Part shown: piece by piece, positions 25,884 through 33,665 of the stretch
Layout of the letters: each line of letters starts with the position of its first letter
Numbering within the stretch: the stretch's first letter is position 1
Source: Micromonospora sp. MA102
Lineage (GTDB): Bacteria > Actinomycetota > Actinomycetes > Mycobacteriales > Micromonosporaceae
Direction of reading: 5' to 3'
Assembly: GCF_025460765.1 (NCBI RefSeq)
Contig: NZ_JAMWEG010000004.1
Span: forward strand, 62,001-126,000
DNA: 64,000 nucleotides
Translations under genes and position numbers: made by a program
Notes under the pieces: generated by a model
Seen by the model: only the letters and a program-made list of their open reading frames with translations
Told to the model about the DNA's origin: nothing
The model's database searches: none

Positions 25884-26252
25884 ATGCTCAGCGCCATCGC
25901 CTACGGGCTCGCCGTCGTCCTCAGCCTCTTCTGCGTCTTCATCGGCGCCCGGTTCCTCCTGGCGCCGCAGGCCTCGGCCGCCGGCTACGGCGTCCCGGTC
26001 AAGCCGGACGAGGACCCCGCCTACCTCACGATCAAGGGCCTGCGCGACCTCAGCTACGGCCTGCTCGGCCTCGCGCTGATCGCCTTCACCAACGCCGAGG
26101 CGGTCGCCTGGTACATGCTGATCGTCGCGATCAACCCGCTGGGCGACACCCTCATCGTGCTGCGCCACGGCCGGAAGGCCGTCGCCTTCGGCGTCCACTT
26201 CGCCACCGCCGTGGTCGTCCTGCTCAACGCCGTCCTGCTGTTCGCCCTCTGA
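25884..26252 (+). CDS. DUF4267 membrane protein
   Basis: This 122-residue protein has four predicted helices (LSAIAYGLAVVLSLFCVFIG, LGLALIAFTN, YMLIVAINPLGDTLIVL, FATAVVVLLNAVLLFAL) and the conserved soluble segment PDEDPAYLTIKGLRDL. This matches the DUF4267 family, whose function is unknown. It diverges from the TetR gene across two operators and is followed 28 bases later by a cupin gene, so it heads a TetR-controlled two-gene unit. Such TetR-DUF4267 pairs are frequent in actinobacteria; a role in sensing or removing a small hydrophobic compound is only an inference. Confidence 0.82.
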   Translation: MLSAIAYGLAVVLSLFCVFIGARFLLAPQASAAGYGVPVKPDEDPAYLTIKGLRDLSYGLLGLALIAFTNAEAVAWYMLIVAINPLGDTLIVLRHGRKAVAFGVHFATAVVVLLNAVLLFAL

Positions 26253-26280
26253 CCCACACCGCCACGACAGGAGTAGCGCG

Positions 26281-26580
26281 ATGTCCCTGATCACGCCCGA
26301 CTTCGACCGGTCCGTCATCGTCCGTGACGCGGACGTCGAGGTGGTGGGCCGCGCCCCCACCACGATCCGGCTGCTCGCCGACAGCAGCGCCACCGGCGGG
26401 GCCCTCTCCACCCAGCGGGTCACCCTCACCGACGGCGCGGACGGCGCCCGGCCGCACCACCACGGCAACTCCGCCGAGCTGTTCTACCTGCTCGACGGCA
26501 CCGCGCAACTGCTGGAGGTGCAGGAGCTGTACGACACGTACTTCCGGAGCAGTGACGCCTGGGACGCCGCCCGTCGCTGA
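26281..26580 (+). CDS. cupin domain protein, internally deleted
   Basis: The 99-residue product begins like a single-domain cupin of about 150-160 residues: TIRLLADSSATGGALSTQRV, then metal-binding-type GARPHHHGNSAELFYLLDG. After LLDGTAQLLE it jumps straight to VQELYDTYFRSSDAWDAARR, which in relatives known to me is the C-terminal helix. The second cupin motif (G-x5-P-x4-H-x3-N region) and the strands between are absent, and the frame is kept. It therefore looks like an in-frame deletion of roughly 50-60 residues that removes the third metal ligand histidine. It follows DUF4267 by 28 bases with GACAGGAG as ribosome site. It may be non-functional. Confidence 0.7.
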   Translation: MSLITPDFDRSVIVRDADVEVVGRAPTTIRLLADSSATGGALSTQRVTLTDGADGARPHHHGNSAELFYLLDGTAQLLEVQELYDTYFRSSDAWDAARR

Positions 26581-26591
26581 CACCGACGACC

Positions 26592-26624
26592 GGACCCGCG
26601 ACCGTCGACTTTGGTCGCGGGTCC
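26592..26624 (+). terminator. intrinsic-type hairpin after the cupin gene
   Basis: GGACCCGCGACC pairs perfectly with GGTCGCGGGTCC around a nine-base loop, and an outer CCGAC/GTCGG extends the stem past a bulge. It begins 12 bases after the cupin stop and separates that unit from the next membrane-protein gene. Confidence 0.75.
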
Positions 26625-26675
26625 GTCGGCCGATGGCCGTTTCGGTGGTCCGGGCAGGCCAGGCACGGTACGGCC

Positions 26676-27785
26676 ATGACAGCCAAGCGCCGCAGCCTTC
26701 CGCCCGCCATCGCGCTCCTGCTGCTCGCCCCGTGGGCCGCCGAGTGTTCCTGGGGCGGCTTCACCCTCGCCGGCATGCCGTTCGTGGTGCTCGTGCTCGC
26801 CCCGATGTACGGGGGCGCCGCCCTGCTGATCCGCGAGACGGCCCGGCGGTTCGGCCTCCGCTGGCCGGGGATCGTGGCGCTCGCCGCCGCGTTCGGCGTG
26901 GTCCAGGCCGGCCTGGTGGACCAGTCGCTGTTCAACCCGGGTTTCCTCGCCGACACCGAGTTCGCCGACACCCAGCGCGTCGCCGAGGCGACGATGGTGC
27001 CCGGCCTCGGGTTCAGCGCCCGGCAGGCGGTCGACTACCTGGGCAACCACGTGGCGTTGAGCATCTGCGGGCCGATCGCGCTCGTCGAGTCCTGCCTGGG
27101 CGCGGACCGGCGGCTCCGGCCGTGGCTGGGCCGGCCCGGCCTGGTCGTGGTCGCCCTGCTCTGGCTGGGCGGCAGCCTCCTGGTCTTCGCCGACGACGGC
27201 GGCCGGAAGAACTTCCTGGCCGCTCCGGGACAGCTGGCGTTCGCCGCCACGGTGGCCCTGGCACTGATCGCCGCCGCCCTGCGGCACCGCCCGCGACCGG
27301 CCGCCGTCGCCACCGCGCCGGCGCCACCCCGGCCGGCACCCGCCGCCACCGCCGCCCCGCACCGGCCGGGCCCCCTCACCTCGCACACCCCGACCGCGCC
27401 GGACCAGCCGCAACCCGTCAGCTCGCCCGCGCCGCGCCCGGTCCGGGTCGGGCTCGTCGTGGCCGTCGCGTACGCCGGCGCGGGGCTGCTGCCGGCCTGG
27501 CCGGGCATCGGGCTCGCGCTGGGGCTGGCGGCCGTCGCCGCCGTGCTGCTCGTGCGCTGGTCCCGCCGACCCGGCTGGGGACAGCGGCACGTGCTCGCGG
27601 CCGCCTCGGCCAGCCTGCTCGTCGCGGCCGCGTACGCGTACGGCGTGCCCACCTATGCCCCGGCGACGCCAGCGGCGGCCCTCGTGGGTGACGTGGCGAT
27701 CAGCGTGATCGTCCTTGCCCTGATCGGCGGCGCCGCGTGGCGGCTACGGGCGCCCTCGTCACCGGTACACGCGCCCGCACGCTGA
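26676..27785 (+). CDS. membrane protein, unknown
   Basis: This 369-residue protein has about ten hydrophobic helices in two blocks (residues 8-240 and 275-360) joined by a long Ala/Pro/Thr-rich segment at about 205-270. Recognisable stretches are LLLAPWAAECSWGG, MYGGAALLIRETARRFG and FGVVQAGLVDQSLFNPGF. I do not assign it to a known transporter family. The N-terminal block resembles uncharacterised actinobacterial membrane proteins. No signal or enzymatic motif is evident. It stands alone between two hairpins, with the stop 14 bases before the bidirectional terminator at 27800. Confidence 0.65.
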   Translation: MTAKRRSLPPAIALLLLAPWAAECSWGGFTLAGMPFVVLVLAPMYGGAALLIRETARRFGLRWPGIVALAAAFGVVQAGLVDQSLFNPGFLADTEFADTQRVAEATMVPGLGFSARQAVDYLGNHVALSICGPIALVESCLGADRRLRPWLGRPGLVVVALLWLGGSLLVFADDGGRKNFLAAPGQLAFAATVALALIAAALRHRPRPAAVATAPAPPRPAPAATAAPHRPGPLTSHTPTAPDQPQPVSSPAPRPVRVGLVVAVAYAGAGLLPAWPGIGLALGLAAVAAVLLVRWSRRPGWGQRHVLAAASASLLVAAAYAYGVPTYAPATPAAALVGDVAISVIVLALIGGAAWRLRAPSSPVHAPAR

Positions 27786-27799
27786 CCCGGACGACAGCC

Positions 27800-27834
27800 G
27801 AGCTGCCCGCAACCGTTCGGGTCGCGGGCAGCTC
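27800..27834. terminator. bidirectional hairpin between convergent genes
   Basis: GAGCTGCCCGC pairs with GCGGGCAGCTC (11 bp) around a 13-base loop, which can itself pair in part (ACC/GGT). It lies between the stops at 27785 and 27855. Confidence 0.75.
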
Positions 27835-27854
27835 GTCGCCGGTGGGAAGACCGG

Positions 27855-28742
27855 CTACTGCTTGACCTTGACGACGTCGGTCGGGCGCTTCACCGTCACC
27901 GTGACGCCGTAGTCGAAGAGTTCGAGCGTCGAGCTGAACGTGCCCTTGTCGAGCCGGCCCTTCGCCGTCGTCTGCCAGGTGCCGGTGAGGTCCACCTTCG
28001 CGATCCGGCCGTCACGGTCGAGCGTGACGTCACCGGCCGTGGTGGTCGACCCGACCTGCTCCGACGTCGCGTACTCGAAGTGCAGCGTCCCGTCCGGCTT
28101 CTCCGCGATGGTCGCGTTCGCGCTCTTGAGCGCCTCGAACAGGGCCGCCGGGTCGGGTGCCGCAGCGCCCAGGACACTGTTCCCGTCGCCGTAGAGGGAC
28201 AGCCGGTCATACCTGCCCGGGTACTGGCCGTAGCGGCCGTACGTCTCGCCCGGCCCCTCCTTGTCGGCCGGCAGCTTGCCCCGCGGGGGTTCCGCGCCCT
28301 CGTACCGGGTGCCGTTGATCAGCAGCTCGGTCATGACGGAGTCGTCCTGCGCCACGCGCACGTACCCGGTGGCCGTCCTCGGGTCGAACGCGCCCTCGTA
28401 CGTGAGCCCCTGCGGCCCCGAGTTGGTCAGCCGCAGCCGGTAGCTGATGTTCTCGCTGGCCGTCACGGCCGAGACCAGCTTGATCGCCGGCGAGGCCGGC
28501 GCCGGCGGCGGCGCCTCAGCGGTGACGCCGGGACGCGCCGGCGCCGTCGCCGTCGCCACGGTCGCGGCGGTGGCGACGCCCAGCGCCAGCAGCGCGCACG
28601 TCGCACCGACCATCGTGGTCGTCCGGCGGCGGCGTGCCCGCCGGCCGCGTTCCAGCAGCGCACCCACCGGGGGTACGGAGCCCGACTCGCCGTCGACGAT
28701 GTCGTGCAGCCGGTTGGCGAGCCGCTCATCGAGCGTGTTCAT
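27855..28742 (-). CDS. membrane-anchored partner of the adjacent sigma factor
   Basis: This 295-residue protein has a cytosolic N-terminus of about 40 residues ending in a basic patch (RGRRARRRRTTTM), one membrane helix (VGATCALLALGVATAATVAT), then an extracytoplasmic domain of about 220 residues with a LolA/LppX-like beta-rich pattern (ASENISYRLRLTNSGPQ, LHFEYATSEQVGSTTTAGDV). It follows the sigma factor by six bases on the same strand. That layout fits an anti-sigma or sigma-associated sensor, but the short N-terminal part has no ZAS zinc motif, so the regulatory role is inferred from position only. Confidence 0.7.
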   Translation of the reverse strand: MNTLDERLANRLHDIVDGESGSVPPVGALLERGRRARRRRTTTMVGATCALLALGVATAATVATATAPARPGVTAEAPPPAPASPAIKLVSAVTASENISYRLRLTNSGPQGLTYEGAFDPRTATGYVRVAQDDSVMTELLINGTRYEGAEPPRGKLPADKEGPGETYGRYGQYPGRYDRLSLYGDGNSVLGAAAPDPAALFEALKSANATIAEKPDGTLHFEYATSEQVGSTTTAGDVTLDRDGRIAKVDLTGTWQTTAKGRLDKGTFSSTLELFDYGVTVTVKRPTDVVKVKQ

Positions 28743-28748
28743 GACTGA

Positions 28749-29267
28749 TCACCTGCTTACCGTGTGGGAGGGTTCGTTGAGAAAGTGGCGAAGCTTGTCC
28801 AGCGCCCGGGCGTTCTGGCTCTTGACGGTGCCCACCGAGCAACCCAGCAGCCGGGCGACCTCGCGCTCGGTCAGGTCCTCGTAGTGGCGGAGCACCACCA
28901 CGGCACGCTGCTTCGCGGGTAGCGACATCAGCGCCCGGCGCAGGACGACGGCGTCGGGGCCGGCATCGCCGACCGGGGCGGCCCGCTCGGGGATGTCCGC
29001 GACGAGGCTCTCGCGGCGGCGCCGTCGCCAACCGGACGTGTGGTTGTTGACCAGGGCGCGGCGCAGGTAGGCGTGCGGGTCGTCGAGCTGGGACAGCCGC
29101 CGCCACCGCTCGTACACCTTGACCAGGCTGTCCTGGAGCAGTTCCTCGGCCCGCCACCGGTCCCCGGCCAGCAGCATGGCCAGCCGGATATGTCGCTGCC
29201 AGGCCACCTCGACGAAGGCGACGTACGACCGGTCCGCCGCGGACAGTGGTTGGGTTTGGTCGGTCAC
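28749..29267 (-). CDS. SigE family RNA polymerase sigma factor (ECF type)
   Basis: This 172-residue sigma factor has a region 2 core (VAWQRHIRLAMLLAGDRWRA then EELLQDSLVKVYERWRRL) and a region 4 helix-turn-helix (LPAKQRAVVVLRHYEDLTER then EVARLLGCSVGTVKSQNARA). This is the short SigE-like ECF group common in Streptomyces and Micromonospora. The GTG at 29267 is chosen because the conserved sequence begins near it; an in-frame start eight codons upstream is less likely. The downstream membrane protein is six bases away. Such sigma factors usually respond to envelope stress. Confidence 0.88.
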   Translation of the reverse strand: MTDQTQPLSAADRSYVAFVEVAWQRHIRLAMLLAGDRWRAEELLQDSLVKVYERWRRLSQLDDPHAYLRRALVNNHTSGWRRRRRESLVADIPERAAPVGDAGPDAVVLRRALMSLPAKQRAVVVLRHYEDLTEREVARLLGCSVGTVKSQNARALDKLRHFLNEPSHTVSR

Positions 29268-29396
29268 GCCCCTAACACGTGGCGGTGGCACAGAAGGTTG
29301 TCACGGGCGCCCTTCGTCAGTTGTTCACGTCTGCGCAAGCTGATGCTCCTCCACGGGTGCCAGCCTCCGTCGGGGCACGACCTACGGAGGAAGTCC

Positions 29397-31694
29397 TTGA
29401 CAGTGAGAAGAGCACTCATCGCCGCCGGCGTGGCGGTCGCCGGCCTGGCCGTCGTCACCCCGGCGTCGGCCGGCGGGCACCACCCGGGCGGGCCGGTCGC
29501 CTTCGACCGGGTCGCCACGTACCCGGTCTTCCAGAACCGGCCGGCCGGCGAGGACCCCGCGTCCCCGACCGTCGCCGAGATCTCGGCGGTCAGCCCGGAC
29601 GGCCGCACCCTGATCTACACCGACGCGCTGGCGCGCCGGATCGGCTTCCTCGACATCTCCCGCGCCGACCAGCCGCGCGGCCTCGGCACCCTCTCCCTGG
29701 CCCAGCTCGGCGACGCCGAGGACGAGCCCACCTCGGTGGCCGTGGTCGGCGGGTACGTGCTGGTGGTGGTCAACACCAGCCGCAGCTACACCGAGCCGTC
29801 CGGCCGGCTGGACGTGATCGAGCTGGCCACCCGCACCCGGGTCCGCAGCCTCGACCTCGGTGGCCAGCCCGACTCGATCGCCATCAGCAAGGACAGCCGC
29901 TACGCCGCCATCGCCATCGAGAACGAGCGCGACGAGGAGGCCACCCCGCCCGGCGGCGAGGAGGGCGACCTGCCCCAGCTCCCCGGCGGCTTCGTGCAGA
30001 TCGTCGACCTGACCGGCGCCGCGCCGGCCGGCTGGCGGCTGCGGCCCGTGCCGCTGACCGGACCGGGTGGCACCGCGCTGCCCGCCCTGGTCCAGGCCGG
30101 GCTCGCCGCGCCGACCGACCCCGAACCGGAGTACGTCTCGATCAACGGCCGCAACCAGCTGGCCGTGACCCTCCAGGAGAACAACGGCGTCGCCCTCGTC
30201 GACCTGCCGACCGGACGGATCACCAAGGTCTTCTCGGCGGGCACCGCGACGATCAGCGGGATCGACACAGTCAAGGACGGCACCATCGACCTGACCGGCG
30301 GCATCACCGACGTGCCGCGCGAGCCGGACGCGGTGGCCTGGACCGACGACCGGTACCTGGCGACGGCCAACGAGGGCGACTGGCGGGGCGGCACCCGCGG
30401 TTGGTCGGTCTTCGACAGCCGCACCGGCGCGGTCGCCTGGGACGCCGGCAACACCTTCGAGCGGCTCGCCGTCACCTACGGGCTGCACAACGAGGACCGG
30501 GCCGGCAAGAAGGGCACCGAGCCGGAGGGCGTGGCCGTCGCCGAGTACGAGGGTGTCCGCTACGCGTTCGTCGGGTCGGAGCGGAGCAACTTCGTCGCCG
30601 TCTACGACCTGAGCAACCCCACGACGCCGGTGTTCCGGCAGGTGCTGCCCACCACCAACGGGCCGGAGGGGCTGCTGCCCATCCCGTCGCGCGGGCTGCT
30701 CGCGGTCTCCAGCGAGGAGGACGACGCCTCGGTGGGCGTGCGCGCCTCGGTCTCGCTCTTCCAGCTGGGCCGCGGTACACCCGGCTTCCCGAGCGTCGTC
30801 TCCGCCACCGGGGCGGGTGGCGCGCCGATCGGCTGGGGCGCGCTCGGCGCGTTGAGCGCGGTGCCCGGCAAGCCGCACCAGCTCTACAGCGTCACCGACG
30901 CGGCGTACGCGCAGACCCGGATCCTGACCGTCGACGCGCAGCGCAACCCGGCCGTGGTCACCGCCGCGCTGCCCGTCCGGGACGCCGGCGGCCAGCCGGT
31001 CGGCTACGACGCCGAGGGCATCTTCGCCCGCCCGCAGGGCGGCTTCTGGCTGGCCGTCGAGGGTGCCAAGGGACCGGAGAACAAGCTGGTCCGGCTGGAC
31101 GCCGCCGGGGTGACCCGGCAGGTCGTGCCGCTGCCGGCCGAGGTGGCCGCCGGCCTGGGCAAGCAGGGCCTGGAAGGCGTCACGGCCAGCACCGACCGGC
31201 ACGGCCGGGAGGTCGTCTGGGTGGCGGTGCAGCGCGAGCTGTCCACCGACCCGGCCGGGACCGTCCGGCTGGGCCGGTACGACGTCGCGGCGGGCACCTG
31301 GAGCTGGTTCGGCTACCGGCTGAACGGCACCACCGTTCCGGGTGACTGGATCGGGCTGTCCGAGATCACGGTGGTCGGTGACCGGCTCGCCGTCATCGAG
31401 CGGGACAAGCTGAACGGCCCGGCCGCCGCCCTGAAGCGGGTCTACACGGTGCCGCTGCCCGACGCGGCCGCCGCGCCCGGCACGCTCCCCGTGCTGCCGA
31501 AGACCCTCGCGGTCGACGTGCTGCCGGCGCTGCGCGCCACGCACGGCTGGACCCAGGAGAAGCTGGAGGGCCTGACCGTGGCCGGCGACGGCCAGGTGTA
31601 CGCGATCACCGACAACGACGCGGTCCAGGACGCCACCGGCGAGACGGTGTTCCTGCGGCTCGGCACCAGCCGGCAGGTCTTCGGCCGCCGCTGA
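29397..31694 (+). CDS. secreted esterase-like-activity-of-phytase protein
   Basis: This 765-residue exported protein has a signal peptide (VRRALIAAGVAVAGLAVVT up to PASAGG). The mature part is a beta-propeller-like protein with repeated segments such as AEISAVSPDGRTLIYTDAL, EPEGVAVAEYEGVRYAFVGS and GPEGLLPIPSRGLLAVSSEE, followed by a C-terminal region (from about 480) matching the esterase-like-activity-of-phytase domain (YDAEGIFARPQGGFWLAVEG, QEKLEGLTVAGDGQVYAITD). It probably acts on extracellular phosphate esters or phytate-like substrates (family knowledge, not proven). The start is a TTG six bases after GGAGGA; a GTG two codons later is the alternative. It diverges from the sigma factor. 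Confidence 0.8.
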   Translation: MTVRRALIAAGVAVAGLAVVTPASAGGHHPGGPVAFDRVATYPVFQNRPAGEDPASPTVAEISAVSPDGRTLIYTDALARRIGFLDISRADQPRGLGTLSLAQLGDAEDEPTSVAVVGGYVLVVVNTSRSYTEPSGRLDVIELATRTRVRSLDLGGQPDSIAISKDSRYAAIAIENERDEEATPPGGEEGDLPQLPGGFVQIVDLTGAAPAGWRLRPVPLTGPGGTALPALVQAGLAAPTDPEPEYVSINGRNQLAVTLQENNGVALVDLPTGRITKVFSAGTATISGIDTVKDGTIDLTGGITDVPREPDAVAWTDDRYLATANEGDWRGGTRGWSVFDSRTGAVAWDAGNTFERLAVTYGLHNEDRAGKKGTEPEGVAVAEYEGVRYAFVGSERSNFVAVYDLSNPTTPVFRQVLPTTNGPEGLLPIPSRGLLAVSSEEDDASVGVRASVSLFQLGRGTPGFPSVVSATGAGGAPIGWGALGALSAVPGKPHQLYSVTDAAYAQTRILTVDAQRNPAVVTAALPVRDAGGQPVGYDAEGIFARPQGGFWLAVEGAKGPENKLVRLDAAGVTRQVVPLPAEVAAGLGKQGLEGVTASTDRHGREVVWVAVQRELSTDPAGTVRLGRYDVAAGTWSWFGYRLNGTTVPGDWIGLSEITVVGDRLAVIERDKLNGPAAALKRVYTVPLPDAAAAPGTLPVLPKTLAVDVLPALRATHGWTQEKLEGLTVAGDGQVYAITDNDAVQDATGETVFLRLGTSRQVFGRR

Positions 31695-31737
31695 CCCGCG
31701 CGGCCCGGCGTCCACTCCGCCCGGGGTGGGCGCCGGG

Positions 31738-32652
31738 TCAGCGCAGCGGCAGCTCGGGCCCGCCCTCCAGGAGGGGGGCCAGCAGGTCGCCCTGCTTCTC
31801 CACCCGCTTCAGCACCTCGGTGGCCGTGTACGGCTTCGTCGACGGCCGCTTGCCGGCCGCGCCCGCCTCGACCTCGTCCCAGGTCAGCGGGGTGGACGCC
31901 GAGGGCACGTCCTGGGCGCGCAGCGAGTACGGCGCCACCGTCGTCTTGGCCGCGTTGTTCTGGCTCCAGTCGATGAAGACCTTCCCGGGGCGCAGGTTCT
32001 TCGCCATCTTCGAGACGATCTGCTTCGGCTGCTCCTTCTCCAGCTCCTGCGCGATCCGCCTGGCGTACGCCGACACGTCGTCGGCGTCCTGCGTGCCCGC
32101 GATCGGGCAGCAGAGCTGCATGCCCTTCTTCCCCGACGTCTTCGGGTACGACTCGATGCCGTCGGCGGCCAGCCGGTCCCGCATGAGCAGCGCTACCTGG
32201 CAGCACTGCCGCAGCCCGGCCGGGGCGCCCGGGTCCAGGTCGACCACCATCATGTCCGGGTGCTCGCCGACCTTCCACTGCGGCGTATGCAGCTCCAGGG
32301 CGGCGAGGTTGGCCAGCCAGACCAGCGTGGGCAGGTCGTCGGCCACCACGTAGTCGATGGTCTCCCGCCCCTTGCTCGACCCGGGGGCGGGCAGGTTCTC
32401 GGTGCGTACCCAGTCGGGGGTGGCGGCGGGCGCGTTCTTCTCGAAGAACGAGCCGCCGTCGACGCCGTTGGGGTAGCGGATCCGGGTCAGCGCCCGGTCC
32501 CGCAGGTGCGGCAGCAGCACCGGGGCGATGCGGGTGTAGTAGTCGATCACCTCGCCCTTGGTGAAGCCGGCCTTCGGGTAGAGCACCTTGTCCAGGTTGG
32601 ACAGCTCCAGCGAGCGGCCCTCCACCTCCACCTTGAGACGATCAGCTGGCAT
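31738..32652 (-). CDS. ligD: LigD-type primase-polymerase (non-homologous end joining)
   Basis: This 304-residue protein corresponds to the polymerase domain of LigD as a stand-alone gene. Motifs seen are NLDKVLYPKAGFTKGEVIDY (family N-terminus), VVDLDPG with the two metal-binding aspartates (D138, D140), KTSGKKGMQL, and DWSQNNAAKTTVAPYSLRA. Such enzymes add ribo- or deoxynucleotides and fill gaps at broken ends held by Ku. The 5' end overlaps the upstream DNA ligase gene by 11 bases on the same strand, so the pair form one transcript. Ku is divergent on the other side of the ligase. Confidence 0.92.
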   Translation of the reverse strand: MPADRLKVEVEGRSLELSNLDKVLYPKAGFTKGEVIDYYTRIAPVLLPHLRDRALTRIRYPNGVDGGSFFEKNAPAATPDWVRTENLPAPGSSKGRETIDYVVADDLPTLVWLANLAALELHTPQWKVGEHPDMMVVDLDPGAPAGLRQCCQVALLMRDRLAADGIESYPKTSGKKGMQLCCPIAGTQDADDVSAYARRIAQELEKEQPKQIVSKMAKNLRPGKVFIDWSQNNAAKTTVAPYSLRAQDVPSASTPLTWDEVEAGAAGKRPSTKPYTATEVLKRVEKQGDLLAPLLEGGPELPLR

Positions 32653-33628
32653 CCTCGACCTCCTCGGCCGGCTTGTCGGGGCGCAGGCGCAGGATCCGGG
32701 GGAAGCGCAGCCGGCCGTCGGGGGTGCGCTGGCCGTACTTGACCTCCACCACGACCTGAGGAGTTACCCAGTTCGCGCCGCGGGCATCCTCGCGCGGCAC
32801 GTCCCCGGCGAACGGCGACCCGGCGGTGCGCAGCGGCTCCAGCTCGCGCAGCAGTTCGCGTTCGAGGGCCGCGCCGATCCCGCCGCCGACCCGCCCCCGG
32901 TAGGTGAGCCGACCGTCCGGCCGGGGCACCCCGACCAGCAGGCCGCCGACCTTCCGCGCGCCGGGCCGCCAGCCGCCGACCACGAAGTCGCCGGTCACCT
33001 CCAGCTTGACCTTCACCCAGTCCGGCGAGCGCACCCCCGGCCGGTAGACCGCGTCGACCCGCTTGGCCATCACCCCCTCCAGGCCGTGCTCGCCGGCCGC
33101 CGCGTAGGTGGCCGGCCCGTCGGCGAAGACCGGCGGCACCGCCCACCGGGCGGCCCCGAGCCCCAGGGACTCCAGCGCGGCGCGCCGCTCCCGGTAGGGC
33201 CGGCCGGTCAGGTCCGCGCCGCGCAGCCGGAGCACGTCGAAGATCATGTACGTGACGGGGACGGTCGCCGCGAGCCGGGCCGCCTTGGCCGCGTTGCGGA
33301 CGTGCATCCGCTCGGCGAGCGCGGTGAACGAGGGCTGGCCGTCGGTGAACAGCACCACCTCGCCGTCCAGCAGGGCGTCGTCGACCTGCTCGGCCAAGGG
33401 GATCAGCTCCGGGTACGCGGTGGTGATCTCGACGCCGGAGCGGGCGTACAGGTGCTGGTGGCCGCGGCTGATGTCGGCGAGCGCGCGGACTCCGTCCCAC
33501 TTGAACTCGTACGCCCAGGCGTCACCGGCCGGGAGCTGCCCGGTCATCGCGAGCATCGGCTTCAACGGCGCGCCGGGCACCTCATGACTGTAGTTGCGTG
33601 CGGAAGCGCGTGCGTCCCGTTCGATCAT
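32642..33628 (-). CDS. ATP-dependent DNA ligase (LigD-type)
   Basis: This 328-residue ATP-dependent DNA ligase has the nucleotidyltransferase motifs: adenylated lysine K43 in YEFKWDGVRA (motif I), ARSGVEIT, DGEVV (motif III region), FDVLRLRG, EGVMAKRVDAVYRPG (motif IV) and WVKVKL (motif V). An OB-fold domain follows (VGGWRPGARKVGGLLVGVP, then YRGRVGGGIG). It is the size of the LigD ligase domain alone, without polymerase or nuclease parts. It lies first in a two-gene unit with the polymerase and only 37 bases from the divergent ku gene. It seals double-strand breaks during end joining. Confidence 0.92.
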   Translation of the reverse strand: MIERDARASARNYSHEVPGAPLKPMLAMTGQLPAGDAWAYEFKWDGVRALADISRGHQHLYARSGVEITTAYPELIPLAEQVDDALLDGEVVLFTDGQPSFTALAERMHVRNAAKAARLAATVPVTYMIFDVLRLRGADLTGRPYRERRAALESLGLGAARWAVPPVFADGPATYAAAGEHGLEGVMAKRVDAVYRPGVRSPDWVKVKLEVTGDFVVGGWRPGARKVGGLLVGVPRPDGRLTYRGRVGGGIGAALERELLRELEPLRTAGSPFAGDVPREDARGANWVTPQVVVEVKYGQRTPDGRLRFPRILRLRPDKPAEEVEDAS

Positions 33629-33665
33629 TTGCGATTCTGGTCAGAACCGGGGAGAGGAGCGCGTC

